Of a stretch of DNA of 64,000 nt, positions 17,052 to 26,321 are shown piece after piece. The stretch covers positions 28,131-92,130 of the forward strand of contig JAXITR010000003.1 in the NCBI GenBank assembly GCA_034679985.1, given 5' to 3'. Made by a program: the position numbers and the translations under genes. The stretch's first letter is position 1. Every line of letters begins with the position of its first letter. The stretch comes from CAMDTE01 sp034679985. Its GTDB lineage: Bacteria; Bacteroidota; Bacteroidia; Flavobacteriales; Schleiferiaceae. A model generated the notes under the pieces. It saw only the letters and a program-made list of their open reading frames with translations, was not told where the DNA came from and did not search any database.

Positions 17052-17897
17052 TTAGAATTCCCACAAATCGTGCTCGTAGTTGCGCAGTTTGTCCTTGATG
17101 GCTTGAGATTCCAAAAGCTGGCCCATGGGGCTACCTTTCTTGTACTCCTCAATGCTTCGGTCGTACGTATTGTCTTCCTTGGTTATGCGTGCATTGAAGT
17201 AACGCATAGCCATGATTTGATCAAAAGATAGACGAGTGTGGTTGTTGTAAGGGTTGTAGGCAATGTTGGTAGCCAGTGCTTGACGCGCGTCTGGAAACCA
17301 GATCCAGAACGCGTTGTAAATCTCACCCGTTCCAGGCTCCTTTACCAATGGAGAAATACCAATGATGCGGCTTTTCATTTCTCCTCGCTGTTTGTCAAAA
17401 TACCAATCGGATTTCAAATCCCACGCCACCACGTTGGGGGCTTTGATTTGAATGGAATCGATGTTCAGGATGATGGAGGGGTCGTCCGGATCGCGAATGG
17501 TATCTACACGGGTCAAAATGGCAAAAACCTCCTCGTTCGTCAATGGAATTTCAAACTTGTCGTCGCGAAACACTTCGCGAATGGTGCCTTCCACCAAAAT
17601 TCCGTCGCGAACCACATCAAACAAGGATTTGCGGTCCGGCTGCGGCTTCACGGGGTAGTACAACGGGTGGTTGATCTTCTCGCGCATGTCAATACGCTCC
17701 CAGTGGCGCGCAGACCACATGATGTCGTCTTGACGCAAGAAGGTGTATTCCACGGGCTTGGAATTGACGAAGTGCATTTGTGCTTTGGGCACAATGCCGT
17801 CGTCTTCAGGCGTCAAAACCTGTGCCTGTGCGGTCTGCACACCTCCAAAAATGAGGGCAGCAGCTGCAAGGGAAAGGTAGAAGCGGTTTGTTTTCAT
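17052..17897 (-). CDS. gldN: Type IX secretion / gliding protein GldN (PorN)
   Basis: Exported periplasmic protein of 281 residues with a signal peptide (cleavage after about TAQAQ, residue 26). Family landmarks are WSARHWERIDMREKINHPLYYP near residue 60, the KAPNVVAWDLKSDWYFDK block and WFPDARQALA. GldN forms the periplasmic ring with GldK at the base of the T9SS translocon. It is the last gene of porP-gldKLMN, 16 nt after gldM, and is followed by an intrinsic terminator. Confidence 0.95.
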   Translation of the reverse strand: MKTNRFYLSLAAAALIFGGVQTAQAQVLTPEDDGIVPKAQMHFVNSKPVEYTFLRQDDIMWSARHWERIDMREKINHPLYYPVKPQPDRKSLFDVVRDGILVEGTIREVFRDDKFEIPLTNEEVFAILTRVDTIRDPDDPSIILNIDSIQIKAPNVVAWDLKSDWYFDKQRGEMKSRIIGISPLVKEPGTGEIYNAFWIWFPDARQALATNIAYNPYNNHTRLSFDQIMAMRYFNARITKEDNTYDRSIEEYKKGSPMGQLLESQAIKDKLRNYEHDLWEF

Positions 17898-17913
17898 GGC
17901 GAGTCGCCTTAAA

Positions 17914-19434
17914 TTATTGTACGTCGATCGAAATGTTGCCCACGTTGCTCACGCGCGATCCGTTGGGCGTAGTGGCCACGATTTTACGGATCGTTACCGA
18001 AGCACCGGGCTTCAAGCGTTGGATCAGTTCGCGGGTGTTGTTGTCAAACGTGCTGCCTTTAACTTGAATCGGAGGTTGGCCTTCGATTTTAACTTCAGCA
18101 GATACGACCTTCAAAGGCAATTCAAACGGGAAGTCAACGTATTCGGCTTCAATGGGAGCCTTGGCCAACGATGAGGTTGACATGACACCACTGGATTTAC
18201 GGAACACCATACCGGAGGCCATAGGAAGACCCTTGATGCGGAATTCCTTGCTTCCCACTTTTCGCAGTTTGCCGTTTTCCTCCACACTCACGTTCACCAT
18301 CATGGTTTTGCCTTCCACCTTGGTCACGTCGGCAATGTAGTTGCCGTTTTTACCGGATATGCCGGGCCCAGAAACGCGCAAAGAAGAGGGCGCTACACCG
18401 GGAACGGATACCTCAAGAGGGTTCTCTACGTTGCGGTAGAAAACGTTCATCTTCGAAGGAGAAATAACCGAAGAGGGAGGAGATACCGTGTACTTAATTT
18501 CGGCTTGGTAGGTTTTGTCGCCTCCGGGCAAGGAAATGGTCACCATTTTCTTTACTTCGCCGTTGCCGGTTCCCTGGATGCTGACTTTACCTACGCCTTC
18601 TTTCACTTCCTTCACGGCAATGCCGGAGAACTGAGGATTGCGGCTGTTGTCGTAAGCGGCCAAAAACACATCGGCTTCGTAGAAATCACCCTGCTGGATG
18701 TAGGTTCCGTTGGTGGGCATGACCACTGCCTTTACGTTGTCAAACTTCAACGTATTGGCGTCGATCTGGCTGTACAAGTGATCAACAACCTTAGATTCCG
18801 TACGGCGAACGCGGGATTGAAGGTCCGTCAAAAACGGAATCACACCGGCCAAAGGCAATTCAGAAAACGTAGCTTTCTCCCAAGACATCTTGGTACCTTC
18901 TTCCGTAACATCTTCGAAATTAAAGGTTTCCTTGATGGTGGCAATAAGGGCAGCATCTCCATCAGCTTCCTTGATCATGGCTTCACGAAATGCGGTCAAA
19001 CGCTCTTTGATTTCCTTTGCCTTGCCTTGACCTCCAACGGATTTATCCGCAACCAAATAGGCTTCACCAGCATCGCGGTTATCGCCACCTTTCAAGGTAC
19101 CGGAACCGTCGGTGTTGTAACCGCCCGTTTCTTCGATCAAGAAGGTTTTGATGTTGGCGATTTCCTTGACGATACCATCGGCCACGGACTTGACCTTCTG
19201 AGCTCGTTCGTTGATTGGAACGGCGCGTGGATTGTCTTTCATGGCGTTGGTAATCGCAGAATAGATTACTTCCGTTCCCTTGAAAACAGTTGCTACCGTT
19301 TCGTTCATTCCTTGATCCAATTTGGTCAAGACTTTAATGATATCCTTAGATACGTTTAACGCCAACATTGCAGTCAACACGAGGTACATCATGTTGATCA
19401 TCTTTTGACGTGGTGACACCTTTCCGCCGGCCAT
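17914..19434 (-). CDS. gldM: Type IX secretion / gliding motor protein GldM (PorM)
   Basis: Inner-membrane protein of 506 residues with one N-terminal helix in the conserved context SPRQKMINMMYLVLTAMLALNVS and a long periplasmic part. GldM pairs with GldL to form the proton-driven rotary motor of the T9SS, its periplasmic domains reaching the GldK/GldN ring. Length and start match the family. It lies 44 nt after gldL and 16 nt before gldN. Confidence 0.96.
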   Translation of the reverse strand: MAGGKVSPRQKMINMMYLVLTAMLALNVSKDIIKVLTKLDQGMNETVATVFKGTEVIYSAITNAMKDNPRAVPINERAQKVKSVADGIVKEIANIKTFLIEETGGYNTDGSGTLKGGDNRDAGEAYLVADKSVGGQGKAKEIKERLTAFREAMIKEADGDAALIATIKETFNFEDVTEEGTKMSWEKATFSELPLAGVIPFLTDLQSRVRRTESKVVDHLYSQIDANTLKFDNVKAVVMPTNGTYIQQGDFYEADVFLAAYDNSRNPQFSGIAVKEVKEGVGKVSIQGTGNGEVKKMVTISLPGGDKTYQAEIKYTVSPPSSVISPSKMNVFYRNVENPLEVSVPGVAPSSLRVSGPGISGKNGNYIADVTKVEGKTMMVNVSVEENGKLRKVGSKEFRIKGLPMASGMVFRKSSGVMSTSSLAKAPIEAEYVDFPFELPLKVVSAEVKIEGQPPIQVKGSTFDNNTRELIQRLKPGASVTIRKIVATTPNGSRVSNVGNISIDVQ

Positions 19435-19478
19435 GGTGCGTTATTTTACAGAGTTAATATCGAGGTAGAGCGTTCCTA

Positions 19479-20153
19479 TTAGTTTTTCGCGCCCATGGCT
19501 GCGAGCATGTTGCCGTAAACATTGTTCAAGGCACTCACGTTCTGTACCATCTTCGATACTTCTCCGGTCAGCTTCTCGGAATCGTTTACAGAAGCACCCA
19601 ATTTCTCCATCAAGGAATTTTGAACCTCTACTTGGTTGGTAGTATTTTCCAATTGAACAGCGTACAAAGCATTCAAGGCCTCCATGTTCTTGGCAGCAGT
19701 GCTCAGTTGGTTGCTGTAAGCTGCAGTTGCACCGGCTGCATCTACGGCAGTATTCAGTGAACCAGCGGTCTCGCTCAAACGACGCATGCCGTCGCCCAAA
19801 GATTGAATCAAGTCCGGACCGATTTTAGCTTCTTCCAGCATCTTGTCCAATTCCTGAGTAGGAGAGAGATTGGAAGCAATGCGTGCTTTTTTTGAACCAG
19901 TAGAGGCAACTTCATCGCCTTCTGCCAATTCGGGGTAAACTCGGCTCCATTCGTAGTCGGTTGCAGGCTTTTCGAACGCGGAAATAAAGAAGATAACGGC
20001 TTCAGTTGTCAGACCGATGATCAACATCCAGTCAGCGCCCGGCATGTGCAAAATCTTAAACAAGGCACCCATGATAACGACTGCTGCTCCCCAGCCGTAG
20101 AGTTTTGCCATGAAATTCTTGAACTTTTTGCCGTTGACGTCGATGAGTGCCAT
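19479..20153 (-). CDS. gldL: Type IX secretion / gliding motor protein GldL (PorL)
   Basis: Inner-membrane motor protein of 224 residues with two helices (about 17-36 and 42-60). The second carries the acidic Glu51 in GLTTEAVIFF, corresponding to the membrane glutamate thought to couple proton flow to GldM rotation. The cytoplasmic remainder is helical. It lies between gldK and gldM in the core operon. Confidence 0.96.
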   Translation of the reverse strand: MALIDVNGKKFKNFMAKLYGWGAAVVIMGALFKILHMPGADWMLIIGLTTEAVIFFISAFEKPATDYEWSRVYPELAEGDEVASTGSKKARIASNLSPTQELDKMLEEAKIGPDLIQSLGDGMRRLSETAGSLNTAVDAAGATAAYSNQLSTAAKNMEALNALYAVQLENTTNQVEVQNSLMEKLGASVNDSEKLTGEVSKMVQNVSALNNVYGNMLAAMGAKN

Positions 20154-20211
20154 ACGAATGAAGGGTGTTAGGGTTGAATAGGTTGAGAGTTCGAATAAAA
20201 GAAAATAGGCT

Positions 20212-21633
20212 TTAGAAATCGCGTAAGTCGCGTCCCAAGAAGCTCTGTACGGTGCGGAATCCTACGAAGCTTTTGGAGGTATCCTGGTATTCGTAGCTGC
20301 GCGAACCGTTTTGCATGAAATGCGCAATGTCTTTCCAAGATCCGCCGCGGATAACTTTGCGCTTCAGGGTTTCTGAATCACCTTCTTTGGCGTTGTACTT
20401 GTAATCGGGGTTGAAGTCTGCTACGTAGTAGTAGGATGCTTCTTCCCATGCGGTGCTTGTCCACTCGGCAACGTTACCTGCCATGCAGTACAAACCAAAG
20501 CCGTTTGGCTGGTAGGAGGTTGCTTTCACGGGGTGGAAACCACCGTCGGCAACCAGGTTACCGCGTGAAGGTTTGAAGTTCGCCAAGAAACAGCCAGAGC
20601 TGTTGGTGGCATACGGTCCGCCCCACGGGTACGTGGTCAGTTCGCGGCCACCTCGTGAAGCGTATTCCCACTCAGACTCCGTAGGAAGACGGAATTCGTG
20701 CTCCTGCATGTCGTCGTTGGCGCGCAAGAATTCACTGCGGTATTTGGTTCTCCAGTTGGCGAAAGCAACGGCTTGCTTCCAGTTCACGCCCACAACCGGG
20801 TAGTTGTCGTAAGCAGGATGCCAGAAGTACTTATCGTGCATGGTTTCGTTGAAAGAGTAGGTAAAGTCAGCGATCCAAACCAATGTATCTGGGTAAACGT
20901 TGATGATTTCCTTCTCAAAGAACGAAGAGCGATCGGAAATTTGCTTGCCGTCCTTAACATAATCACGGTAGGAGAAAGGCTTGTTGGGATCTTCAGCGTC
21001 TTTGAAGTTGAACTCAGCCCGGTTGCTCTTGCGAGCAGCCTTCTGTTTGTCCATCCAGAAGTACAAATAATTCAATTGACGCGCGTCAACCATACGTCCG
21101 CCCATGAAAATCTCCTCTGGAGCCAGGTACAGACTTTCGATCACCTCCGTGTATTCGGCGGAAGGATACCTACGCGTATCGTAGGTCAGGGTAGGTTTCC
21201 AATCAAGGTGCGTTTGCATGGAATCCGGGTAGTTCAAACCAACGTATTCTTCAAAAAACGTTGGGTTTTCCATGTCCGCGTAGTTGATGTACTCGTACTC
21301 CTCTACCATGGCCTCGGCCAAACGGTAGCGCAGGATGGAATCACGCACCCAGTAAACGAACTGACGGTACTCGTTGTTGGTGATTTCGGTTTCGTCCATG
21401 TAGAAGGCAGAAACAGAAACTGTTTTCGTAGGAGCCGTCAATCCAAAGGGAACGTCCACGTCGGTATTGCCCATGTTGAAGGAGCCTTGAGGAACGTAAA
21501 CCATTCCGAAGGGGTCCGACGGGTACCATTCAGGACGATTCTGAACCCCGACGAGTTCGCCGTGGTCAGAGCCGGAGCACGCGGCCAACAAAGCGGCAGC
21601 AGCGATACTCAGGAACGAAATCCGTTTTTTCAT
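20212..21633 (-). CDS. gldK: Type IX secretion lipoprotein GldK (PorK)
   Basis: Outer-membrane-associated lipoprotein of 473 residues with a lipobox LLAAC near residue 19 and an FGE/SUMF1-like domain (FGMVYVPQGSFNMGNTDV, then FRLPTESEWEYASRGG and the terminal VIRGGSWKD). It forms the ring with GldN. The frame is open for 34 further codons upstream, but the signal peptide fixes the ATG at 21633, 49 nt after the porP stop. Confidence 0.96.
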   Translation of the reverse strand: MKKRISFLSIAAAALLAACSGSDHGELVGVQNRPEWYPSDPFGMVYVPQGSFNMGNTDVDVPFGLTAPTKTVSVSAFYMDETEITNNEYRQFVYWVRDSILRYRLAEAMVEEYEYINYADMENPTFFEEYVGLNYPDSMQTHLDWKPTLTYDTRRYPSAEYTEVIESLYLAPEEIFMGGRMVDARQLNYLYFWMDKQKAARKSNRAEFNFKDAEDPNKPFSYRDYVKDGKQISDRSSFFEKEIINVYPDTLVWIADFTYSFNETMHDKYFWHPAYDNYPVVGVNWKQAVAFANWRTKYRSEFLRANDDMQEHEFRLPTESEWEYASRGGRELTTYPWGGPYATNSSGCFLANFKPSRGNLVADGGFHPVKATSYQPNGFGLYCMAGNVAEWTSTAWEEASYYYVADFNPDYKYNAKEGDSETLKRKVIRGGSWKDIAHFMQNGSRSYEYQDTSKSFVGFRTVQSFLGRDLRDF

Positions 21634-21682
21634 GCGGTAGGAATTGAGCTGTTGAAGTGATAACGCAAAAAAGCCTGCGATA

Positions 21683-22645
21683 TTACAAAAAAATTGGGGT
21701 TCGGTAACTGCCTTTGATGCGCGGCGGGATTTCAATGGTGAATTGGTAGTTCACAAAAATCTCGTGCGATCCCCCGTTGTAGGCACGTAGGGGAGACGTG
21801 TTGATGTCGTAACTGTAGCTGACGCGGAGGGACGGCATTACTTGGTAACCGGCCATTAAGGAAACGGCATCGTTGACGCGCAGGCCCAATCCGCCGTAAA
21901 TTTTGTCTTGCACCACGGCGTTGAAGTTCAAGTCGGTGTGGAAATTTTGAGACGAGGCGTCTGTGCGGAACAAGGCGGACGGTGCAAAACGAATTCCGGG
22001 AAGCGTGGCCAATTCAAATTGGTAACCGCCCATGAGGTAGTAGTGCATTACGCTGCGGTAAGCAGCCGTGCCGCCACCCAAGCCCGGAAGGTTTTGGGTG
22101 CTCTGAAGCAATCGGGAGGATGACAACCCGGCGAACCACTGATCGGTGGAGTAGTAAGCGCCAAAATTCAATTCCGGAGCCATGGCTTGAGCCGTTGGGT
22201 TCATGACAGCGGGGTCGTTGGACCCGGCGCCACCGTCGGGAAAAATCCATTGCGCATTGCGCACGTTTTTGTTGCGGAAGTCAACGGAAAGACCGATGCC
22301 CAATTTGCCCGGACCCACATACGTTTGGTAGGCGTAGCCCAACGCAGCAGAAATATCCTGGAAGAATCCGATTTGGTCGTTGGTAATGTTGAGCATGACT
22401 CCACCGTGCAATTTATCCACGGGGAGTTCGGCGTTGATGTTTTGAGTCACCGGTGCGTTGTCAAACCCAACCCACTGGGTGCGGTGTCCAAAATTCAAAG
22501 AAATCGCGTCGGAATTTCCAGCCATGCCCGGATTGAAAAAGATCCGGTTGTGCATGTACTGAGTAAACTGCACGTCTTGTTGCGCGTGCAATTGTGCGGC
22601 TAAAATGCTGATAGCCAGAAGAAAGAGCCCCTTGATGCGGTTCAT
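21683..22645 (-). CDS. porP: PorP/SprF family type IX secretion outer-membrane protein
   Basis: Outer-membrane beta-barrel protein of 320 residues with a signal peptide (cleavage after about LHAQ, residue 21). It matches PorP/SprF: QDVQFTQYMHNRIFFNPGMAG at the mature N-terminus, then a series of amphipathic strands and a final short strand. SprF homologues are linked to secretion or attachment of particular T9SS cargo, and PorP precedes porK in Porphyromonas. Here it leads the gldKLMN operon. Confidence 0.92.
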   Translation of the reverse strand: MNRIKGLFLLAISILAAQLHAQQDVQFTQYMHNRIFFNPGMAGNSDAISLNFGHRTQWVGFDNAPVTQNINAELPVDKLHGGVMLNITNDQIGFFQDISAALGYAYQTYVGPGKLGIGLSVDFRNKNVRNAQWIFPDGGAGSNDPAVMNPTAQAMAPELNFGAYYSTDQWFAGLSSSRLLQSTQNLPGLGGGTAAYRSVMHYYLMGGYQFELATLPGIRFAPSALFRTDASSQNFHTDLNFNAVVQDKIYGGLGLRVNDAVSLMAGYQVMPSLRVSYSYDINTSPLRAYNGGSHEIFVNYQFTIEIPPRIKGSYRTPIFL

Positions 22646-22653
22646 ACAGAGGC

Positions 22654-22683
22654 TAAAAGTAGGAATTTCCCATGAATTGTCAA
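22654..22683 (-). promoter_or_regulatory. Candidate promoter of the porP-gldKLMN operon
   Basis: On the minus strand TTG (22683-22681) is followed after 19 nt by TACTTTTA (22661-22654), one base off TAnnTTTG, and then by the porP ATG 8 nt later. Confidence 0.45.
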
Positions 22684-22699
22684 CAAGTCGTTGTGAATT

Positions 22700-23863
22700 T
22701 CACAAACCTTTGCGCTGTGCTTTCCACCATCTGGCAGGTATTTCACCGCCTAACGCAAATTCGTAATCATGGGACGAGCAAGGAACCAAGGCATGCCGCA
22801 CGTATTGGGTTTGTTTCATGGGTACCTCCATCCACCAGCGTTCGCTCAAAGGACTTTTGTAAAAGACGAGCTCCTGTTCCAATTCGTCCAAGAGCACGGT
22901 AAATCGGAGGTACTGGCTTTTTGGGGTGAAGGGGTAGTCCCCACGACGTAAATGAACGCCTTCTATAAAGTACCAAGCAATTTGTGCGGCGAGGTGCGCA
23001 TTTTGACTCGCGGGATCCAGCGTCGGGTTGTATTCAAAATAACCTAGGGAAGAAACCTTGTCCGACAGTCCACAATACCGGGCAAGCGCGCAGGCTTCGT
23101 CTGCGGTTAGGCCGTTGGGCGAGGGGTCCGCGTGTCCGGGCGCGTCTGCGTGACGAATTACGCGGTTGTTGAAGATCACAAGATCCGCATCGCGCACGGC
23201 CGGCTCTACTTCGTGTACTTGACCCCGAAGCATTCCCAATCGGTACGTCTCAAAATGCATGCGTTCGGCCAAATCCCATTGATCCGGGGCAACGAAGTAC
23301 GTTTGAAGGCCAATGAGACTCAGGTTGAACAGGTTGTAGGGTTGGGCGGAAATAATAGGCCCCAAAAAACCGTCGGCATTCAGCACCGTTTCGTCGGCTC
23401 CCAAGGCAATGCGGTTGTCCACAACACCCATATTCACGGACTGTTCCAGGGAATCGTAGGCCCGATACATCCAGTATGCCAGGTCTTGCGTGCCGCCTAA
23501 AACGTACGGAATGATGTTTCTTTGGAGCAAATCTTGGCACAGACCAGCCAAGGCGGTTCCGGTGTCTTGGGGTGTCGCTCCGGCGGGCAAATGGCCCAAA
23601 TCAGCCAATGTTAAGTCCCAGGCACCTGCGTACAGTGGGTAGAAACTCCCGCGGAAAGCATTCCCCGCATTGCGGCATCCTCGATTGCCCGGGTTGCCGC
23701 GATCTTCTCCCACAGAAAGAAATGCGACGCGAACTCCTTTGAGCTCCGGAAGGCCACTTTCTTCGGTGTGAAGGGCCATCCGATTGCCCAGTGTGCCCAA
23801 AGGGTACGGTGTTTCCGGCTGCGTTAATTCAACGGGGACCGGCTGGAGAAGTTCAATCCACAT
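22700..23863 (-). CDS. Arginase/formiminoglutamase-like protein lacking metal-site motifs
   Basis: Protein of 387 residues with ureohydrolase-fold layout and no signal peptide. The three metal-binding signatures of arginases are altered: GGTQDLAYW stands where GGDHS is expected, VVDNRIAL replaces the DAHxD motif, and DLVIFNNRVIRHADAPG replaces SxDxDxxDP. The C-terminal block (DKVSSLGYFEYNP, then WWMEVP and EIPARWWKAQRKGL) resembles a Bacteroidota subfamily often labelled formimidoylglutamase. With the dimanganese ligands missing, a hydrolase role is doubtful; binding or scaffolding is possible. It lies between topA and the T9SS operon. Confidence 0.8.
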   Translation of the reverse strand: MWIELLQPVPVELTQPETPYPLGTLGNRMALHTEESGLPELKGVRVAFLSVGEDRGNPGNRGCRNAGNAFRGSFYPLYAGAWDLTLADLGHLPAGATPQDTGTALAGLCQDLLQRNIIPYVLGGTQDLAYWMYRAYDSLEQSVNMGVVDNRIALGADETVLNADGFLGPIISAQPYNLFNLSLIGLQTYFVAPDQWDLAERMHFETYRLGMLRGQVHEVEPAVRDADLVIFNNRVIRHADAPGHADPSPNGLTADEACALARYCGLSDKVSSLGYFEYNPTLDPASQNAHLAAQIAWYFIEGVHLRRGDYPFTPKSQYLRFTVLLDELEQELVFYKSPLSERWWMEVPMKQTQYVRHALVPCSSHDYEFALGGEIPARWWKAQRKGL

Positions 23864-23886
23864 GGGCTTGGGATTCTGTTAGGACA

Positions 23887-26211
23887 TTATTTGCGCTTGG
23901 CACGTGCGCCCGCACGGCCTTTGCTGGGCTGAGCGCGTTGGTCTGCAATCATGCTTTCCACGGCGCTGGCGTCCAAAGACATTGGGTCCGTTCCTTTGGG
24001 AATTTTGAAGTTTTCTTTTTCCAGCTTCAAATAGGGACCGTACCGGCCGTTTCGAACCTCCACGCGACCCAGCACGGTTTCCAAAGCTTGCAGCAAATCT
24101 GCTGCGGCCTTGTTGCGCTTGGCCACGACCAACTCAATGGCTTGCTCTTCGGTAACGTCCAAGGGAGAAAGCTCCTTGGGCAGGCTGACAAATTCTTTGC
24201 CGTGCTGCACGTAGGGACCAAATCGACCGGTATTTGCTTTGAGCACCAAGCCTTCAAATTCACCAACAGTACGCGGTAAATCGAACAATTTCAGGGCTTG
24301 TTCCAGGGTGATGGTTTCCAAGGACTGGGTAGAGGGAATGCTCGCGTATTTGGGTTTCTCTTCCTCCGAGGCAGCCGCAATTTGAACAATAGGCCCAAAA
24401 CGAGCTACGCGTGCAGAAACCTCCAGTCCGTTGGTGGGGTGGATCCCCAAAATGCGCTCCCCAGAAGCACGCTCGGCGTTGGCCGATTCGCGCAGCCAGC
24501 CGCTGAAGTCTTTGTGGAAATCCGTAATGACGGACTGCCAATCCGCCCGACCCTCCGCAATCAAGTCAAATTCAGATTCCATCCGCGCGGTGAACGCGTA
24601 GTCCATGATGGAGCTAAAATTGGCCTGCAAAAAGTCCGTGACGACGGTGCCGGTGTCCGTGGGCAACAATTTGCCTTTTTCGGAACCGGTTTTCTCCGTG
24701 GCGGTCTTTTGGGTGATGCTTCCGGACTCGGCATGCAAAACCAGGTAGTTCCGCTCCGTCCCTTCCAATTCACCTTTTTTAACGTACTCACGTTTGATGA
24801 TGGTGGAAATGGTAGGCGCGTAAGTGGACGGACGGCCAATACCCAATTCCTCTAGTTTTTTCACCAGTGCCGCTTCGCTGTAGCGGGCAGGGGGGCGGCT
24901 GAACCGTTCCGTGGCTGTAAACGAGACGCCGTTGATGGATTGGCCGCGGGTCAGGGGCGGCAACAAGTCCGATGCTTCTTCGGCGTGGTCGTCGTCGTGC
25001 CCTTCGCGGTATACCTTTAAAAAGCCGTCGAACAGCAGAACCTCACCTTCCGCGCGGAACGAATATTGGAGGTTGCTTCCTAGGAGTTCTGCGGTGGTGC
25101 GCTCCAGTGCGGCGTCGGCCATTTGGGAGGCGGTGGTGCGCTTCCAAATCAATTCGTACAAGCGTTTTTGCGCGGCATCCTCCCCAGCGGATTGCACGTC
25201 CATGCGGGTGGGGCGAATTGCTTCGTGGGCCTCTTGCGCGCCCTTGGCTTTCGTGGCAAACGTGCGTCGTTTGTGGTACTTTTCTCCGTACTGAGCGTGA
25301 ATAGCAGCTTCCAAAGCACCCAGGGCATCCTGGCTGAGGTTGACGGAATCCGTACGCATGTAGGTAATGAATCCGCTTTCGTACAGTCTTTGGGCCAATT
25401 GCATGGTCCGGCTGACGGAGTAACCCAGTTTTCGCGAGGCCTCCTGCTGCAAAGTAGAGGTGGTAAACGGTGCGGCCGGGGTGCGTTTGGCGGGTTTGGT
25501 TTCCACCGCCTGCACGGTGTAGGATGCTTGGTCTGCGAGCGCCAAGAAAGGTTTGGCCTCGTCAGCCGTAGCAAATCGGTGCTGCAATTCGGCACTCAAC
25601 CGCGCACCTTCGGGGGTTTGGAATTGCCCGACGGTTCTAAAGTCCGACTGGGTAGAAAAAGCGTTGATTTCGCGTTCGCGCTCCACAATCAACCGTACGG
25701 CTACAGACTGCACGCGTCCGGCACTCAGACCGCGGCGTACTTTTTTCCACAAGACCGGAGACATTTCAAAACCCACCAAACGGTCCAGTACCCGACGGGC
25801 TTGCTGGGCGTTCACCAAGTTCATGTCGATGGTACGCGGTGCGTCGATGGCCTTGAGTATGGCGTTCTTCGTGATTTCGTGGAACACAATGCGTTTGGTG
25901 GTGGTGGGGTTTAAGCCCAACACTTCGGCCAAGTGCCACGAAATAGCTTCCCCCTCGCGGTCCTCATCGGACGCCAACCAGACGGTCTCCGCGGCGGCGG
26001 CTTCCTTTTTTAATTTGGACACCACATCCTTTTTCTCTGCGCTCACGGTGTACTGGGGCACAAAACCGTTTTCTACGTCCACGCCCAGGGTTCGATCGGG
26101 CAAATCCCGGATGTGGCCAAAGCTGGAAACCACTCGGTAGTCCGAACCCAAGTACTGTTCAATGGTCTTGGCTTTGGCGGGTGATTCGACGATTACGAGG
26201 TTGCGGGGCAT
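23887..26211 (-). CDS. topA: DNA topoisomerase I (TopA)
   Basis: Type IA topoisomerase of 774 residues that relaxes negative supercoils. The Toprim domain starts at MPRNLVIVESPAKAKTIEQYLG and contains SDEDREGEAISWH (about 81-93). The catalytic Tyr284 is in FITYMRTDSVNLS. The C-terminus has glycine-rich repeats (GRFGPYVQHG, GRYGPYLKLEKENFKIPKG) instead of zinc fingers, as in many Bacteroidota. It lies 23 nt upstream of the arginase-like gene on the same strand and divergent from miaB. Confidence 0.97.
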   Translation of the reverse strand: MPRNLVIVESPAKAKTIEQYLGSDYRVVSSFGHIRDLPDRTLGVDVENGFVPQYTVSAEKKDVVSKLKKEAAAAETVWLASDEDREGEAISWHLAEVLGLNPTTTKRIVFHEITKNAILKAIDAPRTIDMNLVNAQQARRVLDRLVGFEMSPVLWKKVRRGLSAGRVQSVAVRLIVEREREINAFSTQSDFRTVGQFQTPEGARLSAELQHRFATADEAKPFLALADQASYTVQAVETKPAKRTPAAPFTTSTLQQEASRKLGYSVSRTMQLAQRLYESGFITYMRTDSVNLSQDALGALEAAIHAQYGEKYHKRRTFATKAKGAQEAHEAIRPTRMDVQSAGEDAAQKRLYELIWKRTTASQMADAALERTTAELLGSNLQYSFRAEGEVLLFDGFLKVYREGHDDDHAEEASDLLPPLTRGQSINGVSFTATERFSRPPARYSEAALVKKLEELGIGRPSTYAPTISTIIKREYVKKGELEGTERNYLVLHAESGSITQKTATEKTGSEKGKLLPTDTGTVVTDFLQANFSSIMDYAFTARMESEFDLIAEGRADWQSVITDFHKDFSGWLRESANAERASGERILGIHPTNGLEVSARVARFGPIVQIAAASEEEKPKYASIPSTQSLETITLEQALKLFDLPRTVGEFEGLVLKANTGRFGPYVQHGKEFVSLPKELSPLDVTEEQAIELVVAKRNKAAADLLQALETVLGRVEVRNGRYGPYLKLEKENFKIPKGTDPMSLDASAVESMIADQRAQPSKGRAGARAKRK

Positions 26212-26277
26212 GGTGGAGGTTTAGGACCACAAAGTAAAGGCAGGATTTTTGGATAAACGTTTGTCGTCAACCTGCCA

Positions 26278-26310
26278 TTTTGTCACCGTGGCACGATTCG
26301 TGTACCTTTG
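26278..26310 (+). promoter_or_regulatory. Promoter of the miaB gene cluster
   Basis: TTTTG (26278-26282), 20 nt, then TACCTTTG (26303-26310): the clearest -33/-7 pair in the window. The miaB ATG follows 11 nt later. The same interval also contains TGTCAC (26281) and TGGCACG (26289), which resemble sequences in front of groES. Confidence 0.75.
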
Positions 26311-26321
26311 GGGTGCAAACC

